Shown here piece after piece: positions 8,945-17,628 of a DNA stretch of 64,000 nucleotides. Made by a program: the position numbers and the translations under genes. A model generated the notes under the pieces. It ran no database searches. It saw only the letters and a program-made list of their open reading frames with translations, and was not told the DNA's origin. The stretch's first letter is position 1. Every line of letters begins with the position of its first letter. The DNA lies in the NCBI RefSeq assembly GCF_017104565.1, contig NZ_JAAGPD010000006.1, positions 186,001 to 250,000 of the forward strand. Reading direction: 5' to 3'. Source of the stretch: Paraburkholderia sp. Tr-20389. GTDB lineage: Bacteria > Pseudomonadota > Gammaproteobacteria > Burkholderiales > Burkholderiaceae.

Positions 8945-9260
8945 TCAGAAGGAAGCGCGCATCGCGCCGATAACGTCACGCGCCAGGCCCTGAGGCGAGT
9001 TGACCAGGACGAAGTCCTTCGCAAAGCCGGTCTTCGACAGGATCGCGCGGGTCATCGCAACCCTGTCGCCCACACACGCCGTGGTCACGTCGATCCCGAA
9101 CTCGCTGGCAAGCCGATAGGCTGATTCTGCTACGCCACGATCGGCCGCGGCACCGTCGGTGATGGCAACCAGTACCGCCCGGTTCTTATATTGCAGTTTT
9201 CGGCAATGGTGTCGCTATAACCATAGGGCTCGTCTGCCCGTCACAGAACGCTCACCATCC
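8945..9260 (-). pseudogene. Decayed VWA-like gene, copy B (3' part)
   Basis: The minus strand encodes NRAVLVAITDGAAADRGVAE, then SAYRLASEFGIDVTTACVGD, then SKTGFAKDFVLVNSPQGLAR, ending at the TGA 8945-8947. The strand-plus-'TDG' pattern is that of a VWA (metal-ion-dependent adhesion site) fold. Going upstream, the frame breaks near 9185 but continues in a neighbouring frame as DEPYGYSDTIAENCNI, so one frameshift is needed to join them. The rest of the gene is missing. It is the better preserved of two direct copies about 630 bases apart. Confidence 0.6.
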
Positions 9261-9757
9261 AGCAGTGATGGCGCTGCCAGAGGCCGGCACGGATGCCCGT
9301 CCATCCATGCGAGTCGCGGCCTTTTCCTTAGATAAAGTTCTCGGGGAGATGGAGCGAACTCGCTCGTTTACACCTCCCTCCCGTCTGCACATTGCGATCG
9401 CGTGCATCAAGTCTCAGTAACAGAGCGCTTTCTATTGAGCGACAAGCGCGATGCGTCGGATCTGCCTGGTAAGCCTGGTGCGTATCTCCAAATTGGATAC
9501 GAATCACTTCAATCGCTTACTGCACTTGACTTCGCACGACCCGAACTTCCGTGTCGTCATCTCATAATTTCGGAGTCGTCTTAGGGATTCTTACCCGAGA
9601 TATTTTTAAGATTCTTTACATGCTGATCGTCAGCGCGGCCACACGAAGAGTGGGATTGGGCAACAGCGAGTCGGCGTAAGCGGTGCGACGCATCCATGAG
9701 AGCACCGCCGGGTTTCGAAACAGGCTTCATTCGTTCAATCTCTTAGGAGCATTCAAA
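9261..9757. other. Upstream region of the fimbrial genes
   Basis: About 500 bases without a convincing gene. The part near 9570-9625 is rich in A and T and is the likely promoter region for the pilin gene. An AGGAG ribosome-binding site lies at about 9745-9750. Confidence 0.4.
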
Positions 9758-10327
9758 ATGCAAGAACGTATCATCCCCGCCGTCATCATCGTTGCAATGG
9801 GCATCGTCGGTCTTCAGTCGATGCAGGCGCATGCCGCCGACGGCACGATCACGATCAACGGCGCAGTCTCGGATACGACCTGCTCGATCAACGGCGTGGC
9901 AGCCGGTTCGCCCGCCAACGTGACGACGACGCTGCCCACGGTTCCGGCCGGATCGCTGGCGTCGGCCGGCGCGGTTGCCGGCACGTCGAACCTCGGCAAT
10001 ATCCAGCTGGCGCTGAGCGGCTGCTCGGGCACGGCAACGAAGGCCGTCGCACGCTTCGAAAACGGTCCTACCGTCGACCAGAGCAGCGGCTATCTCGTCA
10101 ACCAGTCCGTCGCATCGCCTGCTCAGAACGTCGAAGTCCGCCTGCTGAACGCACAGATGCAGCCGGTCAGCATCCTGACCAACGCGAACAACGACGTCGT
10201 CAACAACGGCGCGACGATCTCGGGCGGCGCAGCGACATTGAACTACTTCGCGCAGTACTACGCGACGGGCAAGGCGCAGCCGGGCAGTGTCACAACGTCG
10301 GTGCAGTACACGATGCAGTACCAGTAA
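9758..10327 (+). CDS. Fimbrial major subunit (chaperone-usher pilin)
   Basis: A 189-residue type-1-like pilin. The start at ATG 9758 is chosen because it has an AGGAG site and begins the signal peptide MQERIIPAVIIVAMGIVGLQ, cleaved after HAA. The mature part begins DGTITINGAVSDTTCSING, the usual N-terminal strand with the first Cys; the second Cys is in 'LSGCSGTATKAVARFENGP'. The C-terminus 'TTSVQYTMQYQ' is the beta-strand with penultimate Tyr that the chaperone holds by donor-strand complementation. The chaperone gene follows, but no usher gene is found, so assembly would need an usher from elsewhere. Confidence 0.9.
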   Translation: MQERIIPAVIIVAMGIVGLQSMQAHAADGTITINGAVSDTTCSINGVAAGSPANVTTTLPTVPAGSLASAGAVAGTSNLGNIQLALSGCSGTATKAVARFENGPTVDQSSGYLVNQSVASPAQNVEVRLLNAQMQPVSILTNANNDVVNNGATISGGAATLNYFAQYYATGKAQPGSVTTSVQYTMQYQ

Positions 10328-10339
10328 GTGGCATCCGAC

Positions 10340-10361
10340 GGCGCTTGTATCGGCAAGCGCC
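10340..10361 (+). promoter_or_regulatory. Intercistronic hairpin between pilin and chaperone genes
   Basis: GGCGCTTG (10340-10347) pairs perfectly with CAAGCGCC (10354-10361) around a 6-base loop. It starts 13 bases after the pilin stop and lacks a T run. Such hairpins commonly stabilise the upstream pilin mRNA and lower chaperone output; that role here is inferred. Confidence 0.5.
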
Positions 10362-10418
10362 TTCATGATCGGGTTTGGCGTCGGAAAATGCGTGACTAAA
10401 AGTGAAGCGGGTGAAGCG

Positions 10419-11159
10419 ATGAAAGCGATGAGTCGAGTGCTGGCGGGTCTGGGTCTGGCGTGTGCGCTGTTTGCCGGCGCGGCGCAGGCGAGTGTGACGA
10501 TTGGCGGCACGCGGGTCGTGTACCCGCTGGATCAGCGCGAGGTGACCGTCAAGCTGAATAACGACAGCCGTACGCCGTCGCTGGTCCAGGTCTGGATGGA
10601 CGACGGCAACGCCGATGCGAAGCCGGGCGACAGCAAAGCACCTTTCGTCATCACGCCGCCGATTTTCCGCATGGACGCGAGCAAGTCGCAGACGCTGCGC
10701 GTCATGTACACGGGCGAGGCACTGCCGCAGGATCGCGAGGCGGTCTACTGGCTCAACGTGCTGGACGTGCCGCCCAAAGCCGATGCGAAGGCCGACACCA
10801 ACACGCTGCAGTTCGCCTATCGGACGCGCATCAAGGTGTTCGTGCGCCCGCCGAAGCTGCCCGGCACGCCGGACGAGGCGCCCCGCCTGCTCGACTGGAA
10901 GGTCGTGCCGGCGCCGCAGGGCAAAGGGCAGGCGCTCGCCGTGTCGAACCCGACGGCGTATCACGTGTCGTTCAGCGAGATTACGGTGACGTCCAACAGT
11001 GCGACGTACAAGAACGACAAGGGCGGCATGGTTGCGCCGCGCGGCCAGGAAATCATCGCAGTGCCGCAGATGAACGGTGTGCATGCCGGCAAAGTGCACT
11101 ACGTCGCGATCAACGACTACGGCGGCGCAATCGAAGGCGATGCGACAATCGCGCAGTAA
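10419..11159 (+). CDS. Periplasmic PapD-like fimbrial chaperone
   Basis: A 246-residue chaperone from ATG 10419, chosen because it starts the signal peptide (MKAMSRVLAGLGLACALFAG, cleaved after AQA). An upstream in-frame ATG at 10365 would only add a poor N-terminus. Two immunoglobulin-like domains follow. The family features are visible: 'GTRVVYPLDQREVTVKLNN', 'FVITPPIFRMDASKSQTLRV' and 'REAVYWLNVLDVPP', where the Arg and Lys anchors hold the subunit C-terminus. It should keep the upstream pilin soluble and primed in the periplasm. A strong terminator ends the transcript right after it, so the functional unit is only pilin plus chaperone. Confidence 0.92.
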   Translation: MKAMSRVLAGLGLACALFAGAAQASVTIGGTRVVYPLDQREVTVKLNNDSRTPSLVQVWMDDGNADAKPGDSKAPFVITPPIFRMDASKSQTLRVMYTGEALPQDREAVYWLNVLDVPPKADAKADTNTLQFAYRTRIKVFVRPPKLPGTPDEAPRLLDWKVVPAPQGKGQALAVSNPTAYHVSFSEITVTSNSATYKNDKGGMVAPRGQEIIAVPQMNGVHAGKVHYVAINDYGGAIEGDATIAQ

Positions 11160-11175
11160 CCTCACACTTCTTCAC

Positions 11176-11196
11176 ACGGCCGGACATTCCGGCCGT
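11176..11196 (+). terminator. Intrinsic terminator after the fimbrial chaperone
   Basis: ACGGCCGGA (11176-11184) pairs with TCCGGCCGT (11188-11196), a perfect 9-bp stem with a 3-base loop, followed by a T-rich tail (CCGTTTTCCTCTT). It separates the chaperone gene from the adhesin remnant. Confidence 0.75.
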
Positions 11197-11258
11197 CCGT
11201 TTTCCTCTTCCAATCAATCTCGAAAAGGCCGGCGTGTGCCACTCCAGGCGCGCGCTGA

Positions 11259-11621
11259 GCCTTTGCACGTAAGGCTCTGGCGTCTCATCCAGCTGCTGGA
11301 GCGGTTGCCGCACGAACACCGTTTGCTCTGGGCTTGACCTGCCAGACAGGTGTCGGTGTGTCTGTGACGTTCAGTTCGACCTCGGGTGCATCCGGTGTCC
11401 CCTCGGTGCTCGCGAACGTCGGTACCGCGCAAGGCATCCGCGTGCAATTGCTCGATTCGACACAATCGCCGCTCGTGCTCGACTCTCCTCTGCTTCTTAC
11501 GGCAAGCACGACGGGCAACATGTCGTTTCCCTTTTATGTCCAGTATTACCGCGTGGGTGCACCGGCTGTAGTTGCGGGTACTGTCCGCGCGACGGCGGTG
11601 TTTACGATGAGCTATCAGTGA
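11259..11621 (+). pseudogene. C-terminal remnant of a fimbrial tip adhesin or minor pilin
   Basis: The frame after a TGA at 11256 reads AARTPFALGLTCQTGVGVSV, then TFSSTSGASGVPSVLANVGT, and ends VRATAVFTMSYQ. This is the standard pilin-domain end of a two-domain tip adhesin: 'PF.L.L.C' before the second Cys position and the closing beta-strand with penultimate Tyr. No proper start codon, signal peptide or lectin domain is found upstream. The usher gene normally between chaperone and adhesin is absent. I read this as what remains after a deletion that removed the usher and most of the adhesin. Confidence 0.75.
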
Positions 11622-11968
11622 CCGAGCGAATGAACACGCAGCGCTGTCGTGTTCGCATGCTGCGGACGATTGGTGAGGTGCTGCCGTTCGGCCCGGAAGT
11701 CGCGGAGGGGGATGGACACAACGTTGGTGAGCCGGCCCCGCAGTCCGGACACCGCTGCGTTGGCATAGAGTACCCGTCATCGCTCCTCGACGGGTACGAC
11801 GCCGCGCTGCTTGAACACTTCGTCACACACGACGATCTCGACGCTCGTCGCGTCGTACATGGAGTACCGACGATCCGAGGATTCCGTGCTCAAGTCCGAG
11901 CCAACCAGGACACGTGGGTTTTCTCGTTCTGCCCGTCTGCCGGCCGGCACGGGCAAGCGCCATGCATT
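11622..11968. other. Non-coding stretch between adhesin remnant and PBP gene
   Basis: No reading frame here looks like a real protein and no clear terminator was seen. The mrcA-like gene on the minus strand ends at 11969, so this is the 3' flank of two convergent units. Confidence 0.4.
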
Positions 11969-14470
11969 TCACAACGCGTCCGATTTGAAGATGTCGAGGA
12001 TCTGCCGCTTCTCCGATGGAGTGACATCCGGCGTTCCCGGGTTATCCGGTTCCGCATCATCCGACGACGCCTCTTTATGATGCACACGACGCGACGCTGA
12101 CACGTCGATACTCGCAACGAAACCGTGACCGGGCAGATAGTCCGAATAGAACAGCTCACCTCGCGCCTTCGCTGCTCCATTCGGCAGCGCCGGTTCGGCT
12201 TGCGGCACGTTACGCAGCGCACGCTGCATATACTCGACCCAGATCGGCAGCGCAAGCTGCGCGCCGAACTCGCGGCTACCAAGTGATTTCGGCTGGTCGT
12301 AGCCCATCCACGCGACGGCTACGAGCGACTGCTGATAGCCCGCGAACCAGCCGTCCTTGGCGTCATTGGTCGTCCCCGTCTTGCCTTGCAGATCGTCACG
12401 ATGCAGTACGTTCGTGCCCGCGCCCGTGCCCGCCGTGGCGACGGAGTGCAGCAGGCTGTTCATGATGTACGCGTTTTGCGGGGAGATCGTCTGCGGGGCT
12501 CCCTTGCCCGCCGACAGCGGCTGCACGTGAGAAAGCTTCTGGCCGCGTGAATCGGTTACTTCGGCGACGAGATATGGACTGATCCGGTAGCCGCCGTTGG
12601 CGAACACCGAGTACGCCCCGGCGAGTTGCAGCGGCGTCGCCTGTCCCGCGCCTAGCGCCATCGGCAGGTAAGGCGGCGTTCTGTTCACGTCAAAGCCGAA
12701 GCGCTGTGTGACGAAGTCCTGTGCGTACTGGGTGCCGATATACGACAGAATGCGGATCGACACGAGGTTTTTCGACTTCTGAAGCGCGACTCGCATCGGC
12801 ATCGGACCATCTGGCTGGTCATCGTCCTTCGGGTCCCACGCTTGCCCGTGCGACGCACCCGCCGCGAAATGCAGCGGCGCGTCGTTGATGATCGTCGCCG
12901 GTCCGAGTCCCTTGTCGAGCGCCGCCGAATAGATGAATGGTTTGAAAGTCGATCCCGGCTGACGCCACGCCTGCGTGATGTGGTTGAAGTTGTTCTTGTT
13001 GAAGTCGAAGCCGCCGACGAGCGCGCGAATCGCGCCATCCTGTGGCGTCATCGATACGAGCGCGCTTTCCACCTGCGGCAGTTGCGTGATCTCCCAGTTG
13101 CCATTCGCATCGGCGATCAGCCGTATGATCGAACCCGCACGGATGCGCTGCGCCTTCGCCGCGCGCGGCGATATCGAAACCGACGCGAAGCCCAGGCTGT
13201 CGCCCGACATGCTCACCTGCGTGCCATCGAGCAACTGCGCCTTCACTTCCTTCGACGTTGCCGACGTCACGACGGCCGCCACGATTTCCCCGTTGTCAGG
13301 ATGATCGTTCAACGCGTCGTCAATCGCGTCATCGCGCTCATCGCCGGCCGGCGGCAACTGCATAAAACCTTCCGGCCCACGATAGCCGTGACGGTGCTCA
13401 TAATCCATCACACCTTTGCGCACCGCGTGATACGCAGCGTCCTGATCGGCAGATCTGATCGTCGTGACAACGTTCAGGCCACGCGTATAAGTCTCGTCCT
13501 TGTACTGCGCGTACATCATCTGACGCACCATCTCCGCAGCGTATTCGGCGTGGACGCTGTATTCGTTACCCGCCGTCCTGGTATGAATTTCCTGCCTGAT
13601 GGCTTCGTTGTACTGGGTCTGCGTGATGTAGTTCAGATCGAGCATCCGTTTCAGGATGTATTCCTGACGGATCTTCGCGCGCTTTGGATTGACGACGGGA
13701 TTGTACGCAGAGGGCGCTTTTGGCAGACCCGCGAGCATCGCTGCTTCTGCCAGGGTAATGTTCTTCAGATCCTTGCCGAAGTACACGCGCGCAGCCGCCG
13801 CGAAACCATACGCGCGCTCGCCCAGAAAGATCTGGTTCATGTACAGCTCGAGAATCTGGTCTTTCGTGAGGGTGTGCTCGATCCTGTACGCGAGCTGCAT
13901 TTCCCTGAGTTTGCGGGACAAGGTTCTTTCGTTCGACAGGAACAGGTTGCGCGCCAACTGCATCGTCAGTGTGCTTGCGCCCTGAGGCGACCCCTTGTGC
14001 GCCAGATCGGCAATGCCCGCCCGCAGTATGCCCACAAAGTCGATACCACCATGCTCGTAAAATCGCGCGTCCTCGATGGCGAGCACGGCCTTCTTCTGTA
14101 TGTCAGGAATGTCCTTAAGCTGAACCAGCTCGCGCCGTTCCGCGCCGAACTCACCAATCAGAACGTGATCGGCGGTGTACACGCGTAGCGGCACCTTGGG
14201 ACGATAGTCAGTAAGCGCGTCGATCGACGGTGTCGGCGCTGACGTCTCAACGGCAGCCCAGGCCGCGGCCTGCATACCGGCAAGCGCCGATAATGCGCCA
14301 ACGCCCGCGAGCCAGCGTACAACCTTGCTAACGTGGCGTTGATCGACGGGCGAGCAGATCGCACTGCTGCACAACCGGCGATCAGGCGAATCTTCGCCGT
14401 CCCTTCGGAAAGAGCCTGGCGGTAGTGGTCGCCGGTTGATGTGATGCTCGTTGTAGTCGCGCTTTTTCAT
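11969..14470 (-). CDS. mrcA: Bifunctional penicillin-binding protein 1A (class A PBP)
   Basis: An 833-residue peptidoglycan synthase with glycosyltransferase and transpeptidase activities. The N-terminal 45 residues are polar and cytoplasmic; a single membrane anchor spans about 50-73. The GT51 domain has EDARFYEHGGID at 133-144 with catalytic Glu133 and 'QGASTLTMQLARN' near 163-175. An OB-like insert follows. The transpeptidase domain has the Ser of GSTFK at 507 (SxxK), SKN at 566-568 and KTGT at 697-700, so all active-site motifs are intact. It starts 3 bases after the stop of dacB and is probably co-transcribed. Its place on this accessory segment suggests an additional copy besides a core PBP1A, which is inference. 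Confidence 0.93.
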   Translation of the reverse strand: MKKRDYNEHHINRRPLPPGSFRRDGEDSPDRRLCSSAICSPVDQRHVSKVVRWLAGVGALSALAGMQAAAWAAVETSAPTPSIDALTDYRPKVPLRVYTADHVLIGEFGAERRELVQLKDIPDIQKKAVLAIEDARFYEHGGIDFVGILRAGIADLAHKGSPQGASTLTMQLARNLFLSNERTLSRKLREMQLAYRIEHTLTKDQILELYMNQIFLGERAYGFAAAARVYFGKDLKNITLAEAAMLAGLPKAPSAYNPVVNPKRAKIRQEYILKRMLDLNYITQTQYNEAIRQEIHTRTAGNEYSVHAEYAAEMVRQMMYAQYKDETYTRGLNVVTTIRSADQDAAYHAVRKGVMDYEHRHGYRGPEGFMQLPPAGDERDDAIDDALNDHPDNGEIVAAVVTSATSKEVKAQLLDGTQVSMSGDSLGFASVSISPRAAKAQRIRAGSIIRLIADANGNWEITQLPQVESALVSMTPQDGAIRALVGGFDFNKNNFNHITQAWRQPGSTFKPFIYSAALDKGLGPATIINDAPLHFAAGASHGQAWDPKDDDQPDGPMPMRVALQKSKNLVSIRILSYIGTQYAQDFVTQRFGFDVNRTPPYLPMALGAGQATPLQLAGAYSVFANGGYRISPYLVAEVTDSRGQKLSHVQPLSAGKGAPQTISPQNAYIMNSLLHSVATAGTGAGTNVLHRDDLQGKTGTTNDAKDGWFAGYQQSLVAVAWMGYDQPKSLGSREFGAQLALPIWVEYMQRALRNVPQAEPALPNGAAKARGELFYSDYLPGHGFVASIDVSASRRVHHKEASSDDAEPDNPGTPDVTPSEKRQILDIFKSDAL

Positions 14471-14473
14471 GTC

Positions 14474-16021
14474 CTACCTGTTCGCGGTGGCCGCACCTGA
14501 TAGCCCGGACGGCAACCCCTCGTAAACCCATTCGATCAGCGCGTCGTGCGCCGCCTGTGCCGCGGATGCGCGAACATCGTTGATCACGCTGACCACCACA
14601 TAATTTGAGCCATCTGCGGCAGTGACGTAGCCGGCAATCGCTCGAACGTCGCGCAACGTTCCCGTCTTCATATGCGCATGTCCACGCGCAGTCATACCGA
14701 CCAGGCGGCGGCGCATCGTACCGTCGACGCCCGCGACTGGCAGCGAGTCAATAAAAATCTGCGCGACCGGGCTCGACCATGCCGCCTGCAGCAGAGTCGA
14801 AAGCGACATCGCGCTGATGCGTTCGTTGCGTGATCGTCCCGAACCGTTTTCCAGCACGAGTTCCGGAAAGGCCAAGCCCTTTTTTCGCAGGAATCCAACA
14901 ATGGTTCGCGTCGATTTCTGCGCTGTCGCGGGAGGCCGGCCCGACACTGCGCCGATCGTCAAAAACAGGTTGCGCGCCATCACGTTGTTGCTCAGCTTGT
15001 TGATGTCGCGAACGATATCTCGCAGCGGCGGACTGTCATGCGTTGCCACGAGACGTGCCCCCGCCGGCACCGTGCCTTCACGGATGTAACTGGCATCCGG
15101 GCTATCCGTAAACGTGCCGCCCGTCTGTTGCCAGAGCGCAAGGAATCCCTCGCCAAAGAACGTCGTGTGATCGAGGACTGCTTCATTGACGACCTGTTCG
15201 CCACAGCGTCGCGAATAAGCACCACGGAATATCGCGTGAACGATCCCGGCATCGCCGCGCTCGACGGTCGGCCCATAGCCTTGCGAGGGTGTGCGACACG
15301 GCCCTGTCGTCATGCGCAGCTCGTTATCGATCAGCAGATGCGCGAGCGGTGGACTCACTTCAACCTTGACGGCGCCGTCAGTCGACGGTGTCAATCTGAA
15401 CGACAGCGACTTGAATGAATAGAGCAGCGGATCGGGACCTACCGCATAGAGTGATCCGGCGTCGCCATCAAGGAGCGGCAGCTCGCGTGTAGTCGGAGCG
15501 AAATAGTGTTTATCGAGTACCAGTGCACCGTCGACGCCGGTGATGCCTGCGCGGTGAATCTTCCGTACCAGATCGAGCAGTTCCTCCGGAACCAGCTTCG
15601 GGTCACCTCTACCCTGGATATACAGATTTCCGTGAAGCACGCCGCTTGCATCGACATTGCCCTCGGCCCAGGCGCTGGTTCGCCAGCGATAGTCGCGGCC
15701 CAGTATCGACAGACCGGCCCACGTCGTCACGAGCTTCATTGTGGACGCGGGCATCATCGGACGGTCGGCGTTGAGCGCGATGAGTGGCGTGCTACTGCCT
15801 GCTTTCGCGATCACCACGCTCATTGCCGAAAGTGGTACACGTGCCTGCGCGAGTCCGGACGTCACCGGCTGCGGCAGCGTGATCGGGGCTGAATCGACCG
15901 CCTTGCCGGCGTCGACGGGGATTTCGACGGCCATCGCCCCAAATGACATGGCACACGCTAGCAGAATGGCAACTGGCTTGCCGGGCAACCCGGGAGAGAA
16001 GTGACGGACTGGATTCCTCAC
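14474..16021 (-). CDS. dacB: D-alanyl-D-alanine carboxypeptidase/endopeptidase (PBP4 type)
   Basis: A 515-residue class C PBP acting in the periplasm, trimming or cutting peptide cross-links of peptidoglycan. Start is a GTG at 16021, only three bases after the stop of the upstream lipoprotein gene, so translation is probably coupled. A signal peptide ends near residue 31. SxxK is STMK at 93-96; the SNN motif is in 'NKLSNNVMARN'; KTGT is in 'HMKTGTLRDVRAIAGY'. The long insert between the first two motifs is typical of PBP4. It precedes mrcA in the same operon, pairing a synthase with a hydrolase. Confidence 0.93.
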   Translation of the reverse strand: MRNPVRHFSPGLPGKPVAILLACAMSFGAMAVEIPVDAGKAVDSAPITLPQPVTSGLAQARVPLSAMSVVIAKAGSSTPLIALNADRPMMPASTMKLVTTWAGLSILGRDYRWRTSAWAEGNVDASGVLHGNLYIQGRGDPKLVPEELLDLVRKIHRAGITGVDGALVLDKHYFAPTTRELPLLDGDAGSLYAVGPDPLLYSFKSLSFRLTPSTDGAVKVEVSPPLAHLLIDNELRMTTGPCRTPSQGYGPTVERGDAGIVHAIFRGAYSRRCGEQVVNEAVLDHTTFFGEGFLALWQQTGGTFTDSPDASYIREGTVPAGARLVATHDSPPLRDIVRDINKLSNNVMARNLFLTIGAVSGRPPATAQKSTRTIVGFLRKKGLAFPELVLENGSGRSRNERISAMSLSTLLQAAWSSPVAQIFIDSLPVAGVDGTMRRRLVGMTARGHAHMKTGTLRDVRAIAGYVTAADGSNYVVVSVINDVRASAAQAAHDALIEWVYEGLPSGLSGAATANR

Positions 16022-16024
16022 GCG

Positions 16025-16297
16025 TTAGCGATGCCAGTGATGGCCGCCCCACAGATCGAATCCGATGGAGACCGATTGCACCCAGACAGGCCAAACGGGT
16101 GCAACGTAGACGGGAGCCGGCTGGACCGCCGACACAACAACAGGCTGCGACTGCACAGGCACGTCACCTTCCGCATGTGCCGTCGGTGCCAGCGGCACCG
16201 CTGCGGGCGAATATGCGTACGGACCTGGGTAGTAGCAGCCACCAAGCGGCACCCCGCCGGCGACGGCCAGCGGCAGCATCAATACCTTGAGGTTCAT
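16025..16297 (-). CDS. Small Pro/Val-rich lipoprotein
   Basis: A 90-residue lipoprotein: signal MNLKVLMLPLAVAGGVPLGG followed by Cys 21 (lipobox PLGGC). The mature part is low in complexity, rich in Pro, Val, Ala and Tyr, and ends with aromatic and His residues (GFDLWGGHHWHR). It is the first gene of the operon with dacB and mrcA, with only 3 bases before the dacB GTG. A cell-envelope role near the PBPs is inferred from context; no domain is recognised. Confidence 0.75.
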   Translation of the reverse strand: MNLKVLMLPLAVAGGVPLGGCYYPGPYAYSPAAVPLAPTAHAEGDVPVQSQPVVVSAVQPAPVYVAPVWPVWVQSVSIGFDLWGGHHWHR

Positions 16298-16458
16298 GCG
16301 TCGTTCTCGTATAGCGAATTCTGACGGTACGACTGACGGCTCACTCTCAATCCCGCATCCATACTGAACACCTTGCGATGGAAATCACCGCGCCAGTCAT
16401 GCAGTGCGAACATATCGACCGCTTCACGAGAGAAAGCCGTCATTCGTTACTTGCCGGA

Positions 16459-17016
16459 TTACGGTTTGGCCGCTGACGCCGCGCTAGCGCTCGCTGCCTT
16501 CGGCGTACCGGCCGTTGCCGCACGTTCTGCTTTGTGAGCGGCGCTGGCGTGCGAAGCGTGCTTCACCCCGTGCGTGTGATGCCTGGTGTGCTTGCCATGC
16601 TTTTTGTGCTTGCCATGCTTTATGTGCTTGTGGCTGTGACGCTTGCCGTGCTTGTGATGTTTGCCATGCTTGTGATGCTTCTTGTTCTTGTGGTCGCGAG
16701 CCGGCGCGACGACGGTGTCATCCGCCGAACCCGTCGTGACGCCCTCGTCACGCGCGTTATGCACAACCTGGTCCTTCACTTCCTGCGTGACCTGGGCAAC
16801 AGCCGCTTGCGCCACCTGCTGCTTGACTGCCTGTGCAACCTGAATCGCGGCGGCTTGCGCCACCTGGTCCTTCACTGCCTGCACAACCTGCGCCGTAGCC
16901 GCCTGCGCGACCTGATCCTTCACAGCGTTGGTCACCTGAACAGCCTGATCGACCTGTGCGTAAGCACCAATCGAGAACAGCGCTGCAATCGCAGCGAGGA
17001 TGAGTTTCTTCTTCAT
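16459..17016 (-). CDS. Secreted repeat protein with Gln/Val/Ala helix and His/Lys-rich tail
   Basis: A 185-residue protein from the ATG at 17016, chosen for its AGAGA site and signal peptide (MKKKLILAAIAALFSIGAYA). Residues 21-90 consist of near-repeats of a 15-residue unit of the type QAVKDQVAQAAAIQV, probably an amphipathic helix or coiled coil. Residues 105-160 are a histidine- and lysine-rich block built from KHGKHHKHGKRH-like units, followed by an Ala/Lys-rich tail. The His block could bind divalent metal or polyanions such as nucleic acid or lipopolysaccharide. It is exported to the periplasm or beyond. The function is unknown, and the repeats suggest rapid length evolution. Confidence 0.75.
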   Translation of the reverse strand: MKKKLILAAIAALFSIGAYAQVDQAVQVTNAVKDQVAQAATAQVVQAVKDQVAQAAAIQVAQAVKQQVAQAAVAQVTQEVKDQVVHNARDEGVTTGSADDTVVAPARDHKNKKHHKHGKHHKHGKRHSHKHIKHGKHKKHGKHTRHHTHGVKHASHASAAHKAERAATAGTPKAASASAASAAKP

Positions 17017-17295
17017 TACACGATCTCTTGAACTAAACAGATTCGCCGCCTCAATCGTCGGCTCGCGACACAAACGCCGACCGGATATCTGGGGTTGACC
17101 GGGGATCGTTCATTTCACAAAGTCTTACCTTCGTGCGCCTAAATACACCAGAGTTGTTCCGTCATCCTTCTTCGAAAAATTCGCAAGGAATCGAAAAAAC
17201 CAGATCGAATCGAGATCTTCACGTCAACGGATGCCATACGCTTTCCGTTTATGACCCGATCATCGAACCGGTCACTGGACACCAGAACCTGAACC

Positions 17296-17544
17296 ATGAG
17301 ACTTCGCGTTATTCCCTTCGCGCTGGCTTGCGCGAGTGTCGCTATTCACTGCGGCGCCCAAACCATCGCGACGGGTATCTCCAGCCGAGATGCTTCGAAT
17401 GCTATCGGTGACACGTCGACAGTTGTGGTTCGCCATCCTAATCTTGATCAGAGTTATTGGGGTGGACATCGCCGTGCGCACGCCGGCAGCAAGGTGCACC
17501 GCGCTGAACACTGCGATCGCGAAGACGGCACTCATTCTTGTTGA
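17296..17544 (+). CDS. Possible small secreted protein
   Basis: An 82-residue frame begins with a fair signal peptide (MRLRVIPFALACASVAIHCG, then AQ). The rest (TIATGISSRDASNAIGD and a Tyr/Trp/His-rich end) has no known domain, and there is no strong ribosome-binding site. The codon pattern in the second half is weak. It may be a real short protein, a truncated one, or chance. The rest of the 17017-17628 interval shows no other gene. Confidence 0.3.
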   Translation: MRLRVIPFALACASVAIHCGAQTIATGISSRDASNAIGDTSTVVVRHPNLDQSYWGGHRRAHAGSKVHRAEHCDREDGTHSC

Positions 17545-17628
17545 ACACGGACACGGCACTCGGAAGTACACTGCACGCCCCGCGGAGAACGACGTAGAGC
17601 AGCCAACCATTCCTGAAGGAACCTGAAG

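Noticed and set aside
9402-9584. Plus-strand 60-codon frame before the pilin gene
   Set aside because: Low-complexity reading with no start signal; the area looks like a promoter region.
12842-14188. Plus-strand 448-codon frame
   Set aside because: Antisense to the PBP1A gene, whose active-site motifs are all intact; Arg/His-rich shadow.
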